A DNA stretch of 64,000 nucleotides from Tragulus kanchil (Eukaryota > Chordata > Mammalia > Artiodactyla > Tragulidae). Under the pieces are notes generated by a model. The model was not told where the DNA came from, ran no database searches, and was given only the letters and a program-made list of their open reading frames with translations. Below are positions 1 through 12,007 of this stretch, one piece after another. The translations under genes were made by a program, and so were the position numbers. Each line of letters starts with the position of its first letter. The first letter of the stretch is position 1. Location: assembly GCA_022376925.1 (NCBI GenBank), contig JAIOJX010000002.1, forward strand, positions 40,138,501 through 40,202,500, in the 5' to 3' direction.

Positions 1-1328
1 TTGGGTATGAAATTACATTGTCCTACTAAACAGTATCAAGACTTTGCAGTTAAGCAAATTTAATAAACCTGGAGCAGACTAGGTCACAAACAAGTGCCAA
101 CAGTGGTTGTTTCACATCGAGCGCTCCTGGAAACGTCTTCTGAAAGAAGAATATTATCTCCTGACTCATTGTTGAAAATGGTTGAATGATGAGATGGGTA
201 AAGAGGAGCCTTCTTCCTACATCCACCTGTTTGTGAGTGGAAGTAAGTAGTTACTCAACGACCTCATCATAAGAAATAGAGGCTGTGGACATCCGCTAAC
301 TTGAGGGAGAAAGACAGGGCAGGAAGAAACAGACGTGCCTGGGTCCTGTCTTTCTGGGGAGAGGAAGGATCAAGGAAGAGGACTAAGAAACTTAATCGAT
401 GCTAGTTGTGGGACAAGATGTGATCAGGGATTTTATGATCCTGGCAGTCCACAGAACTGAGCTTAGTAATTAACTCACGTACTTTAGCTGTTCGTGGAGG
501 AGGGGAGGGTTTAGTCTTTAATGATTGTCAGGTAGCGCTGGGCGGCGGGGGCCAGGGGCGGGGGTGGCTTCCTCTGGCTTCTTCAAAAGCCTGCAGTGAA
601 GAGACGGCAGCTCAATTTTCTGATTAAAATCATCCTGGATCCCTGAGCCCAAGAACAGACCATGAAGAGATAATGATCTCCCTACTTGCTTCGAGAGAAC
701 AAGTAAGGCTGACTGCCAGCTCCATTTTATTTACTGCTTCCACTGACCTTTCAAGAGTAAACACATCTTCTGAATTTTGAGGAAAAAGAGAATGTGGATT
801 CTGATTTTCACTGTTTATAGGGGTTGGCAGGTGGACTGCCAAACAAACGGTTAACTTCAGGATAGAAGCTTCAAGATGTGTAAGCTCTTTCTATTAGACT
901 CTGGGAGAATCGAGATGAGCTGGAAATTCAGAGCTTGAACCCTGGATCCCATGAGTAAAGGGCAAAAGAGATGCAGAGAAGGCTGTGCATGGCACCAACA
1001 CCCAGGGAGAGTGTGCTGGTGTCCTTGCTCCATCCCTGGCAGTGCCTGGGATGAGCCAGGGTGCGTGATGGAAAAACACCTCTCAGCACAGAACCGCGCA
1101 CCTGAGCCGATCCTTGTTGAAGCCAGGAGCCAGTGCTGGAGTTACGGGGGACTGAAGAGAACCAGAATAAAACAAAAGGTGGATCTGAGGAAGCTCTTTG
1201 ATAAATGAACTAAAGCAGCACTTAGCACACAGGCATGCAGTAACACAGCATGTTACAAAAGAGAGCAGCAATATTCTGAGCAAAAGGTCTCACTAATGTG
1301 TCAGGGAAATCAGCCTGAAAAGGACTCT
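1..1328. other. Single-copy intergenic sequence
   Basis: No gene or repeat family was recognised here. A short GC-rich patch at about 535-575 contains a GGGCGGGG-like box, but it is isolated and has no open frame or promoter context. Open frames on both strands are under 90 codons, overlap each other and have no recognisable domain. Confidence 0.6.
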
Positions 1329-1490
1329 GCATGCTAAGTTGGTTCAGTTGTGTCTGACTTTGCATCCCCATGGACTGTAGCCCACCAGGTTCCTCTGCCC
1401 ATGGGCTTCTCCAGGCAAGAATCCTGGAGTGGGTTGCCAGTCCCTTCTCCAGGGGATCTTTCCAACCCAGGGATCAAACCCCAGTTGCCT
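1329..1490 (-). mobile_element. Bov-tA-type SINE, reverse orientation
   Basis: Read on the + strand it shows the reversed Bov-tA body: a degraded 'cccatggactgtagcccaccagg' block, then 'ctccaggcaagaatcctgg', 'agtgggttgcca' and 'ctccaggggatctt'. The tRNA-like head is missing or very degraded after about 1490. The short frames across it are translations of the SINE. Confidence 0.9.
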
Positions 1491-2212
1491 GGGGATTTCA
1501 AGCACAATCAAGTAAATCATGTTTTCTCCTTGGCCGTTCTCATATGTAATACATTAATGAATTTTGTCTGTGCAATTGATCTTTGCTTTCTGAGAACAAA
1601 ATCAGTCTGTCAGGGTATATTTTATCTTCCTGAAATGTCATTCTACTTGTTTATACTTTATCTGCCATTTTTGTCCATATGTAATAGTGTAGTAGTTTGT
1701 GCTTTATTTTTGTCAGCATAGCATTAGAATTGGGGGCAATTGATCATGACATTGTAAAAAGCAAGTTTTCTTGAGGGTAGAAGACAGTTGTAGGCTGACA
1801 GGGCATAGAGTAATTCAAATTTCAAATAAATAACTCATGTGAAATTGAAAAAAAATTTACAACTGCAAAATAATGAAAGTGGAATATTTTCTAGTTCAGT
1901 TTTTAGAGAGCCTCAAAGCATGAGAAGACAGTTTATGACTGGCTTGTTCTATAAGAGACAGAACTTGGAATAGATTTTAAAAGCAGCATCACTGAGCTTA
2001 TTATGTCCAAATGTTTGCATGGCTTTCAGCCATCAGAAGTAGGAAGCATCAATTCGTTTTTCCTACTCATATGTTCATTCATTTTGTCTTTATTAAAATT
2101 AAAATGTATCATTGTAATTTTATTCTAATGCTGAAAGTAAATGAGGTAGAGAAAGCACATCTAGAAAGCCAAAGGCTCACGATTGGAAAAAATATAAATA
2201 ACCATTGTTAGG
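1491..2212. other. AT-rich single-copy intergenic sequence
   Basis: AT-rich sequence without a recognised element. The longest open frame starts in the adjacent SINE and runs on as a hydrophobic, low-complexity reading, so it is not a gene candidate. Nothing else is supported. Confidence 0.5.
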
Positions 2213-2700
2213 TTGGTAGGCTATTAAAGGGTTAACACTGCAGCTGAGAACTCGCAGGCCCTGAAGGGTCAGCAGCAAAGGGCCTCTTGCTGATCTGCTG
2301 GTGCCTGGGAGTCTCTCAAGGCCGGCGATAGGGAGCTCGTCCTGGCCATGAAGATTGTCCACCAGGTGTGGAAAGTAACAAGAACTGCACACCCCCATGC
2401 CCACAGACAACTCAAGGACAGCTGACTCATCACTAATTTCCTGCTCAGCTTAAACAAAGACTTTGGTTCTGTGCCTGCTCTAAGAAACTCCCTCCCCTTT
2501 CTTTCTTTCCCCTTCTCCCCCCAGATAAAACCTCCTCATCCCATCTCCGGGGTGCGACTTCACTGGCCCACCTTTTGGACCTGTGGATCTCGCCCAGGAA
2601 CTCTTCCCAAGTAGGCTTTTTCCTTAAGAGCTTGCTGTCCGTCGTGTCTTTGCGATTCTTACAACCATCAACTCTGGAGAATATGCATGTGTGTCTGTGT
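2213..2700 (+). mobile_element. Possible retroviral-type LTR fragment
   Basis: The layout resembles an LTR. A pyrimidine tract at about 2491-2522 is followed at once by an ATAAAA signal (about 2525), then a short GC-richer stretch and a T-rich region near 2605-2690, as in an R-U5 segment. There is no recognised internal viral gene beside it, so it would be a solitary or broken LTR. The family is not identified and the termini are not certain. From 2441 on it is repeated at 3536. It may also be ordinary unique sequence. Confidence 0.3.
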
Positions 2701-2820
2701 CTATCCATCTATTTCTAACCTTTATTTAGACAGCTGTGTCCTTCTTTGTTTTACTAGTCTGTTCTCACAGGTCTCACTTCCACATCACAGGCACTAACTT
2801 TATCATTTAAATAGCACATT

Positions 2821-3020
2821 ATGGTGCATGTAGTCTTGTCCAACTCTCTGCGAGTGTAGCCCACCAGGCTCCTCTGTCCACGGGATTCTCCAGGCAAGAA
2901 TACTGGAGTGGGCTGCCATTTCCTTCTCCAGGGGATCTTCTCAACCCAGGAATCGAACCTGTGCCTCCTGTGTCTTCTGCCGTGGCAGGCAGATTCTTTA
3001 CCTCTGGGCCACCGTGTGCC
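2821..3020 (-). mobile_element. Bov-tA SINE, reverse orientation
   Basis: Complete reversed Bov-tA with the 'tctccaggcaagaatactgg' and 'ccttctccaggggatctt' blocks. It ends in the reversed head 'gggccaccgtg'. The second copy at 3916-4115 belongs to duplicated block 1 and is not an independent insertion. Confidence 0.93.
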
Positions 3021-3915
3021 ATTTCACCAGTGAACAGTTGTTCCCTGCCTGCTTAGAATTATATTCTTTTGGAGTAAATGACAAAGAAACAAGTCACATG
3101 TTTTTAAATAATGCTAAGTTCATTGAAGGAAAAAAAACCCTGATGGGGGGGAAAAAATCAGATGAAGGGAGGCTGCCCTGAAGATGCAGATATCTGTAAG
3201 TGTATTGATGTTGTGACCTGTGAGCAGATGCTGAGTGGACCAACCAGCCACGTGCATGGCTAGAGGAGATGCTACGGCCTATTCGGGGGCTTTTTGGCAC
3301 CCCTACATTCTCCCTCAGGGCCTCCTGCTTCCACAAGTGACGTCGGTACTCAGGACACGGGTGCTGATGGACTAACTCACTGTTTCCTCTTTGCAAATCT
3401 TCCTCTGTGGTCAGGTCTTGGGATGAACACTGTGTTGTTTCCACACGGGCACACCATGGCTGGGTTCCAGCCCCCTCACTTGCTGCCCTTTCCACCCCGG
3501 GCCCCCACCATGGCTGGGTTCCCCTGCTTCCCTTTCTGCTCAGCTTAAACAAAGACTTTGGTTCTGTGCCTGCTCTAAGAAACTCCCTCCCCTTTCTTTC
3601 TTTCCCCTTCTCCCCCCAGATAAAACCTCCTCATCCCATCTCCGGGGTGCGACTTCACTGGCCCACCTTTTGGACCTGTGGATCTCGCCCAGGAACTCTT
3701 CCCAAGTAGGCTTTTTCCTTAAGAGCTTGCTGTCCGTCGTGTCTTTGCGATTCTTACAACCATCAACTCTGGAGAATATGCATGTGTGTCTGTGTCTATC
3801 CATCTATTTCTAACCTTTATTTAGACAGCTGTGTCCTTCTTTGTTTTACTAGTCTGTTCTCACAGGTCTCACTTCCACATCACAGGCACTAACTTTATCA
3901 TTTAAATAGCACATT

Positions 3916-4115
3916 ATGGTGCATGTAGTCTTGTCCAACTCTCTGCGAGTGTAGCCCACCAGGCTCCTCTGTCCACGGGATTCTCCAGGCAAGAATACTG
4001 GAGTGGGCTGCCATTTCCTTCTCCAGGGGATCTTCTCAACCCAGGAATCGAACCTGTGCCTCCTGTGTCTTCTGCCGTGGCAGGCAGATTCTTTACCTCT
4101 GGGCCACCGTGTGCC
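3916..4115 (-). mobile_element. Bov-tA SINE, duplicate copy
   Basis: Same insertion as 2821-3020, displaced by exactly 1095 bp with identical flanks. Count it once when estimating element density. Confidence 0.93.
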
Positions 4116-4311
4116 ATTTCACCAGTGAACAGTTGTTCCCTGCCTGCTTAGAATTATATTCTTTTGGAGTAAATGACAAAGAAACAAGTCACATGTTTTT
4201 AAATAATGCTAAGTTCATTGAAGGAAAAAAAACCCTGATGGGGGAGAAAAAATCAGATGAAGGGAGGCTGCCCTGAAGATGCAGATATCTGTAAGTGTAT
4301 TGATGTTGTGA

Positions 4312-6433
4312 CCTGTGAGCAGATGCTGAGTGGACCAACCAGCCACGTGCATGGCTAGAGGAGATGCTACGGCCTATTCGGGGGCTTTTTGGCACCCCTA
4401 CATTCTCCCTCAGGGCCTCCTGCTTCCACAAGTGACGTCGGTACTCAGGACACGGGTGCTGATGGACTAACTCACTGTTTCCTCTTTGCAAATCTTCCTC
4501 TGTGGTCAGGTCTTGGGATGAACACTGTGTTGTTTCCACACGGGCACACCATGGCTGGGTTCCAGCCCCCTCACTTGCTGCCCTTTCCTTTCTTACTCCC
4601 AGGGTCAGGGTGCAGTCACCCACCTTCAGGCCAGGCTCCCTGAAGACCTGGCAGTGCAGCCACTCCTGATGGAGCTGATGTGGGTGCAGGGCCGCAGGGA
4701 AGGTCTGCACCACCCTTCTTACCTGCTCTGTGAACAAAACTGAGCAGGCAGGGCGGGTGATCCCATGGGCACCGTCATGGCAGAGTGAGGCACTGGCACT
4801 TCTGCAGGCCCATCCCAGCCTGGAGAACATCAGGAGAGACCCCAGGTTCTCACAGGAGTCTGGAAGCAGCCCTGGAATCCCTCACCCGGGTTTTCCCAGG
4901 TTCAGAAGAAATAAGCCCTTCCTGTCTGGCCTCCTTGTCCAGTGTTCAGCCGTCTCACACACACATTTGCAAGGACATGCTCACTGGTTACTGGTGTGAT
5001 TGGCAGGTCAGGTTCTCCTGTGTGTTTTCAGCATCCGATGGAGGAAGTAATGGGTATTTATCTCTGTGTGCCCATAACTATGTGTGCTGAGTGGATGAAG
5101 CTACATGTTTTCCCTTTGGGGGATTTTCTTATCCTAATTCTCCCTGTCAAATCAAGTTTCTCTCTTTCAGCAAAATTTATCTCAAGACTTCCATCCTGCC
5201 TGTAGCTCTGGCTGTCTAGCCTGCCCGGCATAATCACAGTGTGCATTCGTGTATCCCCACAATGCCTCATTCATAGTGCTTACAGATGGATTTTAAACAC
5301 CTGTATCTTTTGTGCAAAGCTTGGAGTTGTTGAGGTGTCCTGTTGCTTTCCTCAGATTGTGGCCATGAGCTAGAGGAGAGGGGCCTGTGAGCAGATGCTG
5401 AGTGGACCAACCAGCCACGTGCATGGCTAGAGGAGATGCTACGGCCTATTCGGGGGCTTTTTGGCACCCCTACATTCTCCCTCAGGGCCTCCTGCTTCCA
5501 CAAGTGACGTCGGTACTCAGGACACGGGTGCTGATGGACTAACTCACTGTTTCCTCTTTGCAAATCTTCCTCTGTGGTCAGGTCTTGGGATGAACACTGT
5601 GTTGTTTCCACACGGGCACACCATGGCTGGGTTCCAGCCCCCTCACTTGCTGCCCTTTCCTTTCTTACTCCCAGGGTCAGGGTGCAGTCACCCACCTTCA
5701 GGCCAGGCTCCCTGAAGACCTGGCAGTGCAGCCACTCCTGATGGAGCTGATGTGGGTGCAGGGCCGCAGGGAAGGTCTGCACCACCCTTCTTACCTGCTC
5801 TGTGAACAAAACTGAGCAGGCAGGGCGGGTGATCCCATGGGCACCGTCATGGCAGAGTGAGGCACTGGCACTTCTGCAGGCCCATCCCAGCCTGGAGAAC
5901 ATCAGGGAGAGACCCCAGGTTCTCACAGGAGTCTGGAAGCAGCCCTGGAATCCCCTCACCCGGGTTTTCCCAGGTTCAGAAGAAATAAGCCCTTCCTGTC
6001 TGGCCTCCTTGTCCAGTGTTCAGCCGTCTCACACACACATTTGCAAGGACATGCTCACTGGTTACTGGTGTGATTGGCAGGTCAGGTTCTCCTGTGTGTT
6101 TTCAGCATCCGATGGAGGAAGTAATGGGTATTTATCTCTGTGTGCCCATAACTATGTGTGCTGAGTGGATGAAGCTACATGTTTTCCCTTTGGGGGATTT
6201 TCTTATCCTAATTCTCCCTGTCAAATCAAGTTTCTCTCTTTCAGCAAAATTTATCTCAAGACTTCCATCCTGCCTGTAGCTCTGGCTGTCTAGCCTGCCC
6301 GGCATAATCACAGTGTGCATTCGTGTATCCCCACAATGCCTCATTCATAGTGCTTACAGATGGATTTTAAACACCTGTATCTTTTGTGCAAAGCTTGGAG
6401 TTGTTGAGGTGTCCTGTTGCTTTCCTCAGATTG
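4312..6433. repeat. Duplicated block 2: 4312-5358 and 5384-6433 (offset 1072-1074)
   Basis: About 1047 bp repeated once, with two single-base gains in the second copy (near 5906 and 5951), both in short homopolymers. The join 5359-5383 looks like a degraded reading of what follows the block. Content is unique sequence with no recognised gene. The first 276 bp also lie in block 1, so 4312-4587 is present three times in all (3217-3492, 4312-4587, 5384-5659). Confidence 0.95.
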
Positions 6434-6705
6434 GGAAAGGAGACCCAGACAAGCTGGGGGGCCCTTTGGAGAGGATGTAAGCTTTGTATTCATTCAACAA
6501 ACATTAAACAAGGCAAATACTGAATGAAACAGGCATTTTCTGCTCTCAAAGGACGAGTAAACTTCGAGTATCTAGTCATAATTACAATGAATTCTACAAA
6601 TAGCAACGTTTCGGGTTCCAGAGCTCTGAGGTGGTTCCCACCATTCCCCTGAAGAGATGCTCACACACAAGAAAGGAGACCAGAATCAAGGGTATGAACC
6701 CAGCT

Positions 6706-6912
6706 GGGGCTTCCCCGGTGACTCAGATGGTAAAGGCTCATCCTGCGATGCAGGAGACCCAGGTTCGATCCCTGGGTCCAGAAGATCTCCTGGAGAAGGG
6801 CATGGCAACCCACTCTGGTATTCTTGCCTGGAGAATTCCATGGACAGAGGAGCCTGGTGGGCTGGATACAGTCCATGGGGTTGCAAGAGTCGGACACAAC
6901 TGAGCACACAGC
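6706..6912 (+). mobile_element. Bov-tA SINE
   Basis: Full forward element. It has a tRNA-like head starting 'ggggcttccccggtgactca', the box-B-like 'ggttcgatccc', then the BovA body 'attcttgcctggagaattcc' and the 'gagtcggacacaactgagca' end. The copy at 7827-8033 is the block 3 duplicate. Confidence 0.95.
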
Positions 6913-7826
6913 AAGCAAAATCATATGCTGACCTTTTTAAGGTTTAAGCACCAAATTTGAGAAGATTTTAAAAAAATCTTTTGTCCCTTTAGTTCTGCTT
7001 GGACACCCACCCCCATCACTAAGAGGGCTGGATAGGGTCTGTCTTACCAGGAACATCGGTGCCTTCTCATCACTGCCCACTGCCATTGTCACTCCATTCT
7101 ACCATACTGCTTCTGCTTCTACATCAAGCAATGCAGCAGAAAAGACTTCCTGATTTTCACCCCCTCACAAGTGACACATCAGAAATACATCAAGACTAAT
7201 AGTCAAGTGTTTCAAGACTCATTTCAGCATCCGATGGAGGAAGTAATGGGTATTTATCTCTGTGTGCCCATAACTATGTGTGCTGAGTGGATGAAGCTAC
7301 ATGTTTTCCCTTTGGGGGATTTTCTTATCCTAATTCTCCCTGTCAAATCAAGTTTCTCTCTTTCAGCAAAATTTATCTCAAGACTTCCATCCTGCCTGTA
7401 GCTCTGGCTGTCTAGCCTGCCCGGCATAATCACAGTGTGCATTCGTGTATCCCCACAATGCCTCATTCATAGTGCTTACAGATGGATTTTAAACACCTGT
7501 ATCTTTTGTGCAAAGCTTGGAGTTGTTGAGGTGTCCTGTTGCTTTCCTCAGATTGGGAAAGGAGACCCAGACAAGCTGGGGGCCATTTGGAGAGGATGTA
7601 AGCTTTGTATTCATTCAACAAACATTAAACAAGGCAAATACTGAATGAAACAGGCATTTTCTGCTCTCAAAGGACGAGTAAACTTCGAGTATCTAGTCAT
7701 AATTACAATGAATTCTACAAATAGCAACGTTTCGGGTTCCAGAGCTCTGAGGTGGTTCCCACCATTCCCCTGAAGAGATGCTCACACACAAGAAAGGAGA
7801 CCAGAATCAAGGGTATGAACCCAGCT

Positions 7827-8033
7827 GGGGCTTCCCCGGTGACTCAGATGGTAAAGGCTCATCCTGCGATGCAGGAGACCCAGGTTCGATCCCTGGGTCC
7901 AGAAGATCTCCTGGAGAAGGGCATGGCAACCCACTCTGGTATTCTTGCCTGGAGAATTCCATGGACAGAGGAGCCTGGTGGGCTGGATACAGTCCATGGG
8001 GTTGCAAGAGTCGGACACAACTGAGCACACAGC
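7827..8033 (+). mobile_element. Bov-tA SINE, duplicate copy
   Basis: Identical to 6706-6912 with the same flanks at offset 1121, so it is part of duplicated block 3 and not a new insertion. Confidence 0.94.
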
Positions 8034-8469
8034 AAGCAAAATCATATGCTGACCTTTTTAAGGTTTAAGCACCAAATTTGAGAAGATTTTAAAAAAATCT
8101 TTTGTCCCTTTAGTTCTGCTTGGACACCCACCCCCATCACTAAGAGGGCTGGATAGGGTCTGTCTTACCAGGAACATCGGTGCCTTCTCATCACTGCCCA
8201 CTGCCATTGTCACTCCATTCTACCATACTGCTTCTGCTTCTACATCAAGCAATGCAGCAGAAAAGACTTCCTGATTTTCACCCCCTCACAAGTGACACAT
8301 CAGAAATACAGTGTCAAGACTAATAGTCAAGGAGGATGTTTAAATCAAACCCAAGTTATAATCAAAGCTCATTACTGCCCACGGAAGGAGGCAGTGTGGC
8401 CATTAATGGCAAGTTTCTTTTAAAATTATGAGCAATTTTTCATGCATTCACCTTCAGCTCTAATATGTA

Positions 8470-10649
8470 CACTTACTTATATTTTTAAAATATTCACCTT
8501 AAAATATGTCTTAAGATATGTCTTCTAAGGGGCATTTTTGCACAGAAGAAAGCCTTAAAGTGCAGAGTTCTCCTGCTGATTGAAATACACTTAGTGTGAT
8601 CGCCTGCTGAGTTTCTCCAAATCCCACACATCCCTCAGAGGGGCCGGAGGACAATTATATTTTCAGCTGCTCACACTGGTTAGGGAGGGGAGCTAGGGAA
8701 AAGTCAGGCCATCGTTATTACGTTCTTCTGTGAATTTAGAAACGGGTTATTCTGTGTTTGCTCCGCTATTGACACAGGTAGGCTCTCACTGACTGATTGA
8801 TGGAAGACCATGCACTCTGACTGCCATTAAATCACACTGTTTTGTTCCAAGCAGTTTTATGAATAGAAAGCCCTTTAATGTATATTTTTCACTTCTCAAA
8901 GCTTCTATGTTCATTGCGTGCAAACCTGAGTGTCTGTGGACCACAGAGAGCAGTGTGTGTGGATTAGATAGGACCTTCTTACAACAGTAGTGACCGTGAC
9001 ATTACACACTGGTGTCCCACCATGCACTCACCACCTGGGATGCTGGAGTTTACAAAGCAGCCTAGAACTACATATTAATGGAGGTGCATGGGAGTCCTGG
9101 TGGTCTTTCAGGTGCTTGTCAATCCACTGTTTTCATTTGTTTGGAAAGGAGAATGTTTTGTTTGAGTAATTGACAGCTGAATGGTAAAGCCACTGCCTGT
9201 TTGAAGCTAAAACATCCTGTTTATTCATCTGTGCTATGTCCACAGTCCCTGGGTTCTCCCCAGGGAAGTTCCAGTCCCAGTCCATCACATCCAAGGATGA
9301 GGATGTAGGACTTCTGGAGGTTGGCTCCTCAGTACCAATTGGATCCTTAAATCAAGCCCTTCCTCATAATGTCTTTCTCCTTCAGAGTGACTGGTCTAAG
9401 AAATGACTTGCTGACAGCCCTGTGAGTGGAATTCTTGGTGGAAGATGTTGGCAAATGGATACCTCCCAGTTCTCTTGTTTCCTGCATTTCCAGTGGATGA
9501 TTGGAGACTTGGATGGAGCCAACACATGAAGAGGACAGAGTCAATTAAAAGCTCTAAAATTTTGGTTTTAAAAGCACTTACTTATATTTTTAAAATATTC
9601 ACCTTAAAATATGTCTTAAGATATGTCTTCTAAGGGGCATTTTTGCACAGAAGAAAGCCTTAAAGTGCAGAGTTCTCCTGCTGATTGAAATACACTTAGT
9701 GTGATCGCCTGCTGAGTTTCTCCAAATCCCACACATCCCTCAGAGGGGCCGGAGGACAATTATATTTTCAGCTGCTCACACTGGTTAGGGAGGGGAGCTA
9801 GGGAAAAGTCAGGCCATCGTTATTACGTTCTTCTGTGAATTTAGAAACGGGTTATTCTGTGTTTGCTCCGCTATTGACACAGGTAGGCTCTCACTGACTG
9901 ATTGATGGAAGACCATGCACTCTGACTGCCATTAAATCACACTGTTTTGTTCCAAGCAGTTTTATGAATAGAAAGCCCTTTAATGTATATTTTTCACTTC
10001 TCAAAGCTTCTATGTTCATTGCGTGCAAACCTGAGTGTCTGTGGACCACAGAGAGCAGTGTGTGTGGATTAGATAGGACCTTCTTACAACAGTAGTGACC
10101 GTGACATTACACACTGGTGTCCCACCATGCACTCACCACCTGGGATGCTGGAGTTTACAAAGCAGCCTAGAACTACATATTAATGGAGGTGCATGGGAGT
10201 CCTGGTGGTCTTTCAGGTGCTTGTCAATCCACTGTTTTCATTTGTTTGGAAAGGAGAATGTTTTGTTTGAGTAATTGACAGCTGAATGGTAAAGCCACTG
10301 CCTGTTTGAAGCTAAAACATCCTGTTTATTCATCTGTGCTATGTCCACAGTCCCTGGGTTCTCCCCAGGGAAGTTCCAGTCCCAGTCCATCACATCCAAG
10401 GATGAGGATGTAGGACTTCTGGAGGTTGGCTCCTCAGTACCAATTGGATCCTTAAATCAAGCCCTTCCTCATAATGTCTTTCTCCTTCAGAGTGACTGGT
10501 CTAAGAAATGACTTGCTGACAGCCCTGTGAGTGGAATTCTTGGTGGAAGATGTTGGCAAATGGATACCTCCCAGTTCTCTTGTTTCCTGCATTTCCAGTG
10601 GATGATTGGAGACTTGGATGGAGCCAACACATGAAGAGGACAGAGTCAA
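8470..10649. repeat. Duplicated block 4: 8470-9544 and 9575-10649 (offset 1105)
   Basis: 1075 bp repeated once, apparently without internal indels. The 30-bp join 9545-9574 (AT-rich) matches neither side well. Content is unique, gene-free sequence; 8513-8790 has an older diverged relative at 11063-11330. No SINE was recognised inside. Confidence 0.95.
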
Positions 10650-11062
10650 ACGTGTCCAGGAAAGTGTGTGTGAGCCTTGTTGGAGTGGGTGTATTTGTAT
10701 AGAAGTGGGTCTAGGCATTGCAGGAGTGGTCGTATTTCTAGACCTCCTATTCAATCTCAGTTTTTAAGCCAAAATAAAATGAGGGTGTATTTCCCTTATA
10801 GTCAAGGGCATCACACCTGAAAGATTAAATATTTTATTGAAACTAATCATTGTGTAGAATTTAATTGTTTGAAAAAATATTAAATGGCTTTTGTTAAGGA
10901 TTAGAGTTTAAGGTCCAGAGATAGGACTTATTTCTCAATATATGAAATATAATATGTGCAAAAAATCAAAGTGCACAGCCTACAGGTAGTGTCTTACATG
11001 TATGCTGAATATGCACATGCCACTTAGGGTTTTTTTTTTAATTGAAATTCATGTAACTTAAA
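10650..11062. other. AT-rich single-copy sequence
   Basis: No gene, SINE or LINE was recognised. It contains a T-run at about 11031-11039. Confidence 0.5.
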
Positions 11063-11330
11063 TATATCTTGTGAAAAGTATTTTTGTATAAGAGAAAGCC
11101 ATAAAATACAGAACACTCCTGCTGACTGAAGCACAGTTAATCCAGTCCCCTGCTGGATTTATGTAAATTCTTCAAACCTTTCAGAAGGATTCAAATGGGG
11201 CTGTATTTTCATCTGGTTCACTCCCCTAACTGGAGGAGGGTTTAGGGAAATTTCTGATCATCATTATTCTTCTTTCTGTGAATTTAAAAACAGGCTATTC
11301 CGTGGTTGCCCTCCTATTCCCACAGGTGGT
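11063..11330 (+). repeat. Diverged relative of 8513-8790 / 9618-9895
   Basis: Collinear with 8513-8790 over about 270 bp. Shared landmarks appear in the same order: 'tcctgctga', 'cctgctg', 'agggaaa', 'tctgtgaattta' and 'cacaggt'. By eye about two thirds of bases agree, with small indels. It differs sharply from the near-identical 1.1-kb duplications and looks like a real ancient duplication or an unrecognised old repeat family. No coding potential was seen. Confidence 0.65.
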
Positions 11331-11507
11331 GCCCTCCTGTCGCCAGCTGGTTATGTAACTTTATGAGACTCTTCCCATCCACTCAGAGGTTGAATGCATA
11401 CATTATAAAATGTCTGCATCAATGGATAAAAACAAGCAAGTTTTTAAACATATAAATGCATAATGTATTACTAGAGGCTTATTTTGACTCAGTGGTGATG
11501 CTTTTGT

Positions 11508-11700
11508 GGACTTCCTTGATGGCTCAGCAGTAAAGAATCTGCCTGCCAAGTTGAATCTCTGGGTTGGGAAGATCCTCTGGAGGAGAAAATAGCAATCCAC
11601 TCCAGTATTCTTGCCTGGGAAATCCCATGAACAGAGAAACTTGGTGGGCTACAGTCCACAGGCTAGCAAAGAGTCAGACACAACTGAGTGACTGAGTGCA
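11508..11700 (+). mobile_element. Bov-tA SINE with flanking direct repeat
   Basis: Degraded head 'ggacttccttgatggctcag', then 'attcttgcctggg' and the end 'gagtcagacacaactgagtg'. It runs into a CA microsatellite that probably grew from its tail. An imperfect direct repeat, 11476-11506 and 11748-11778, brackets element plus tail (24 of 31 positions agree by my count; 15 of the first 16) and fits a target-site duplication. Confidence 0.92.
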
Positions 11701-11710
11701 CATGCGCGCA

Positions 11711-11711
11711 T

Positions 11712-11747
<36 letters not shown>
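11711..11747. repeat. (CA)n microsatellite
   Basis: A CA run directly after the SINE tail. CA-rich tails are a known seed for microsatellites in bovid SINEs. Short frames reading His-Thr repeats come from it and are not genes. Confidence 0.97.
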
Positions 11748-11749
<2 letters not shown>

Positions 11750-11778
11750 CTTATTCTGACTCATTCACAATGCCTTTG

Positions 11779-12007
11779 CTCTGCTCCGGCAGAGGCCTCA
11801 TCCTTGTGGAGAGGAGAGAGGGTGATGGTGTGTCAGGATCTGAGCAACAGATGCCATCTGAGGATTATAATTACATCTTACTGCTGCCACCATGGTATCT
11901 TAGGGATTATTTTCTGAACAGAAAACAACATCTTTTTTTTTTTCTGTAAACATTTAAGCTTTGGGGTCATTCAAATTTCCTGATTACTAGAACATCATTT
12001 CATATTA
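11779..12007. other. Single-copy intergenic sequence
   Basis: Nothing recognised apart from a T-run at about 11932-11943. Confidence 0.5.

Larger units (their letters stand above)
2441..4587. repeat. Duplicated block 1: 2441-3492 and 3536-4587 (offset 1095)
   Basis: About 1052 bp is repeated once head to tail. The copies agree almost base for base; one visible difference is a G/A change in the poly-G/poly-A run at about 3150 versus 4245. The join at 3493-3535 matches neither flank cleanly. Content: part of the LTR-like stretch, one reversed Bov-tA and unique sequence. Probable unmerged assembly overlap. Confidence 0.95.
6100..8330. repeat. Duplicated block 3: 6100-7207 and 7222-8330 (offset 1121-1122)
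   Basis: About 1108 bp repeated once. The offset drops by one at a G-run near 6462 versus 7584. The upstream copy loses 'gtg' near its end (about 7190 versus 8311), just before the join. Content: unique sequence and one forward Bov-tA. The segment 6100-6433 occurs three times counting block 2. Confidence 0.95.

Noticed and set aside
535..575. CpG-island promoter
   Set aside because: The GC-rich patch is only about 40 bp, with a single GC box and no gene downstream.
4189..5959. 213- and 230-codon minus-strand frames that look like paralogues
   Set aside because: They are copies of one frame created by blocks 1 and 2 and spliced across joins; no recognised domain.
6750..6790. tRNA gene
   Set aside because: The 'ggttcgatccc' box belongs to the tRNA-derived head of a Bov-tA SINE; no full cloverleaf is present.
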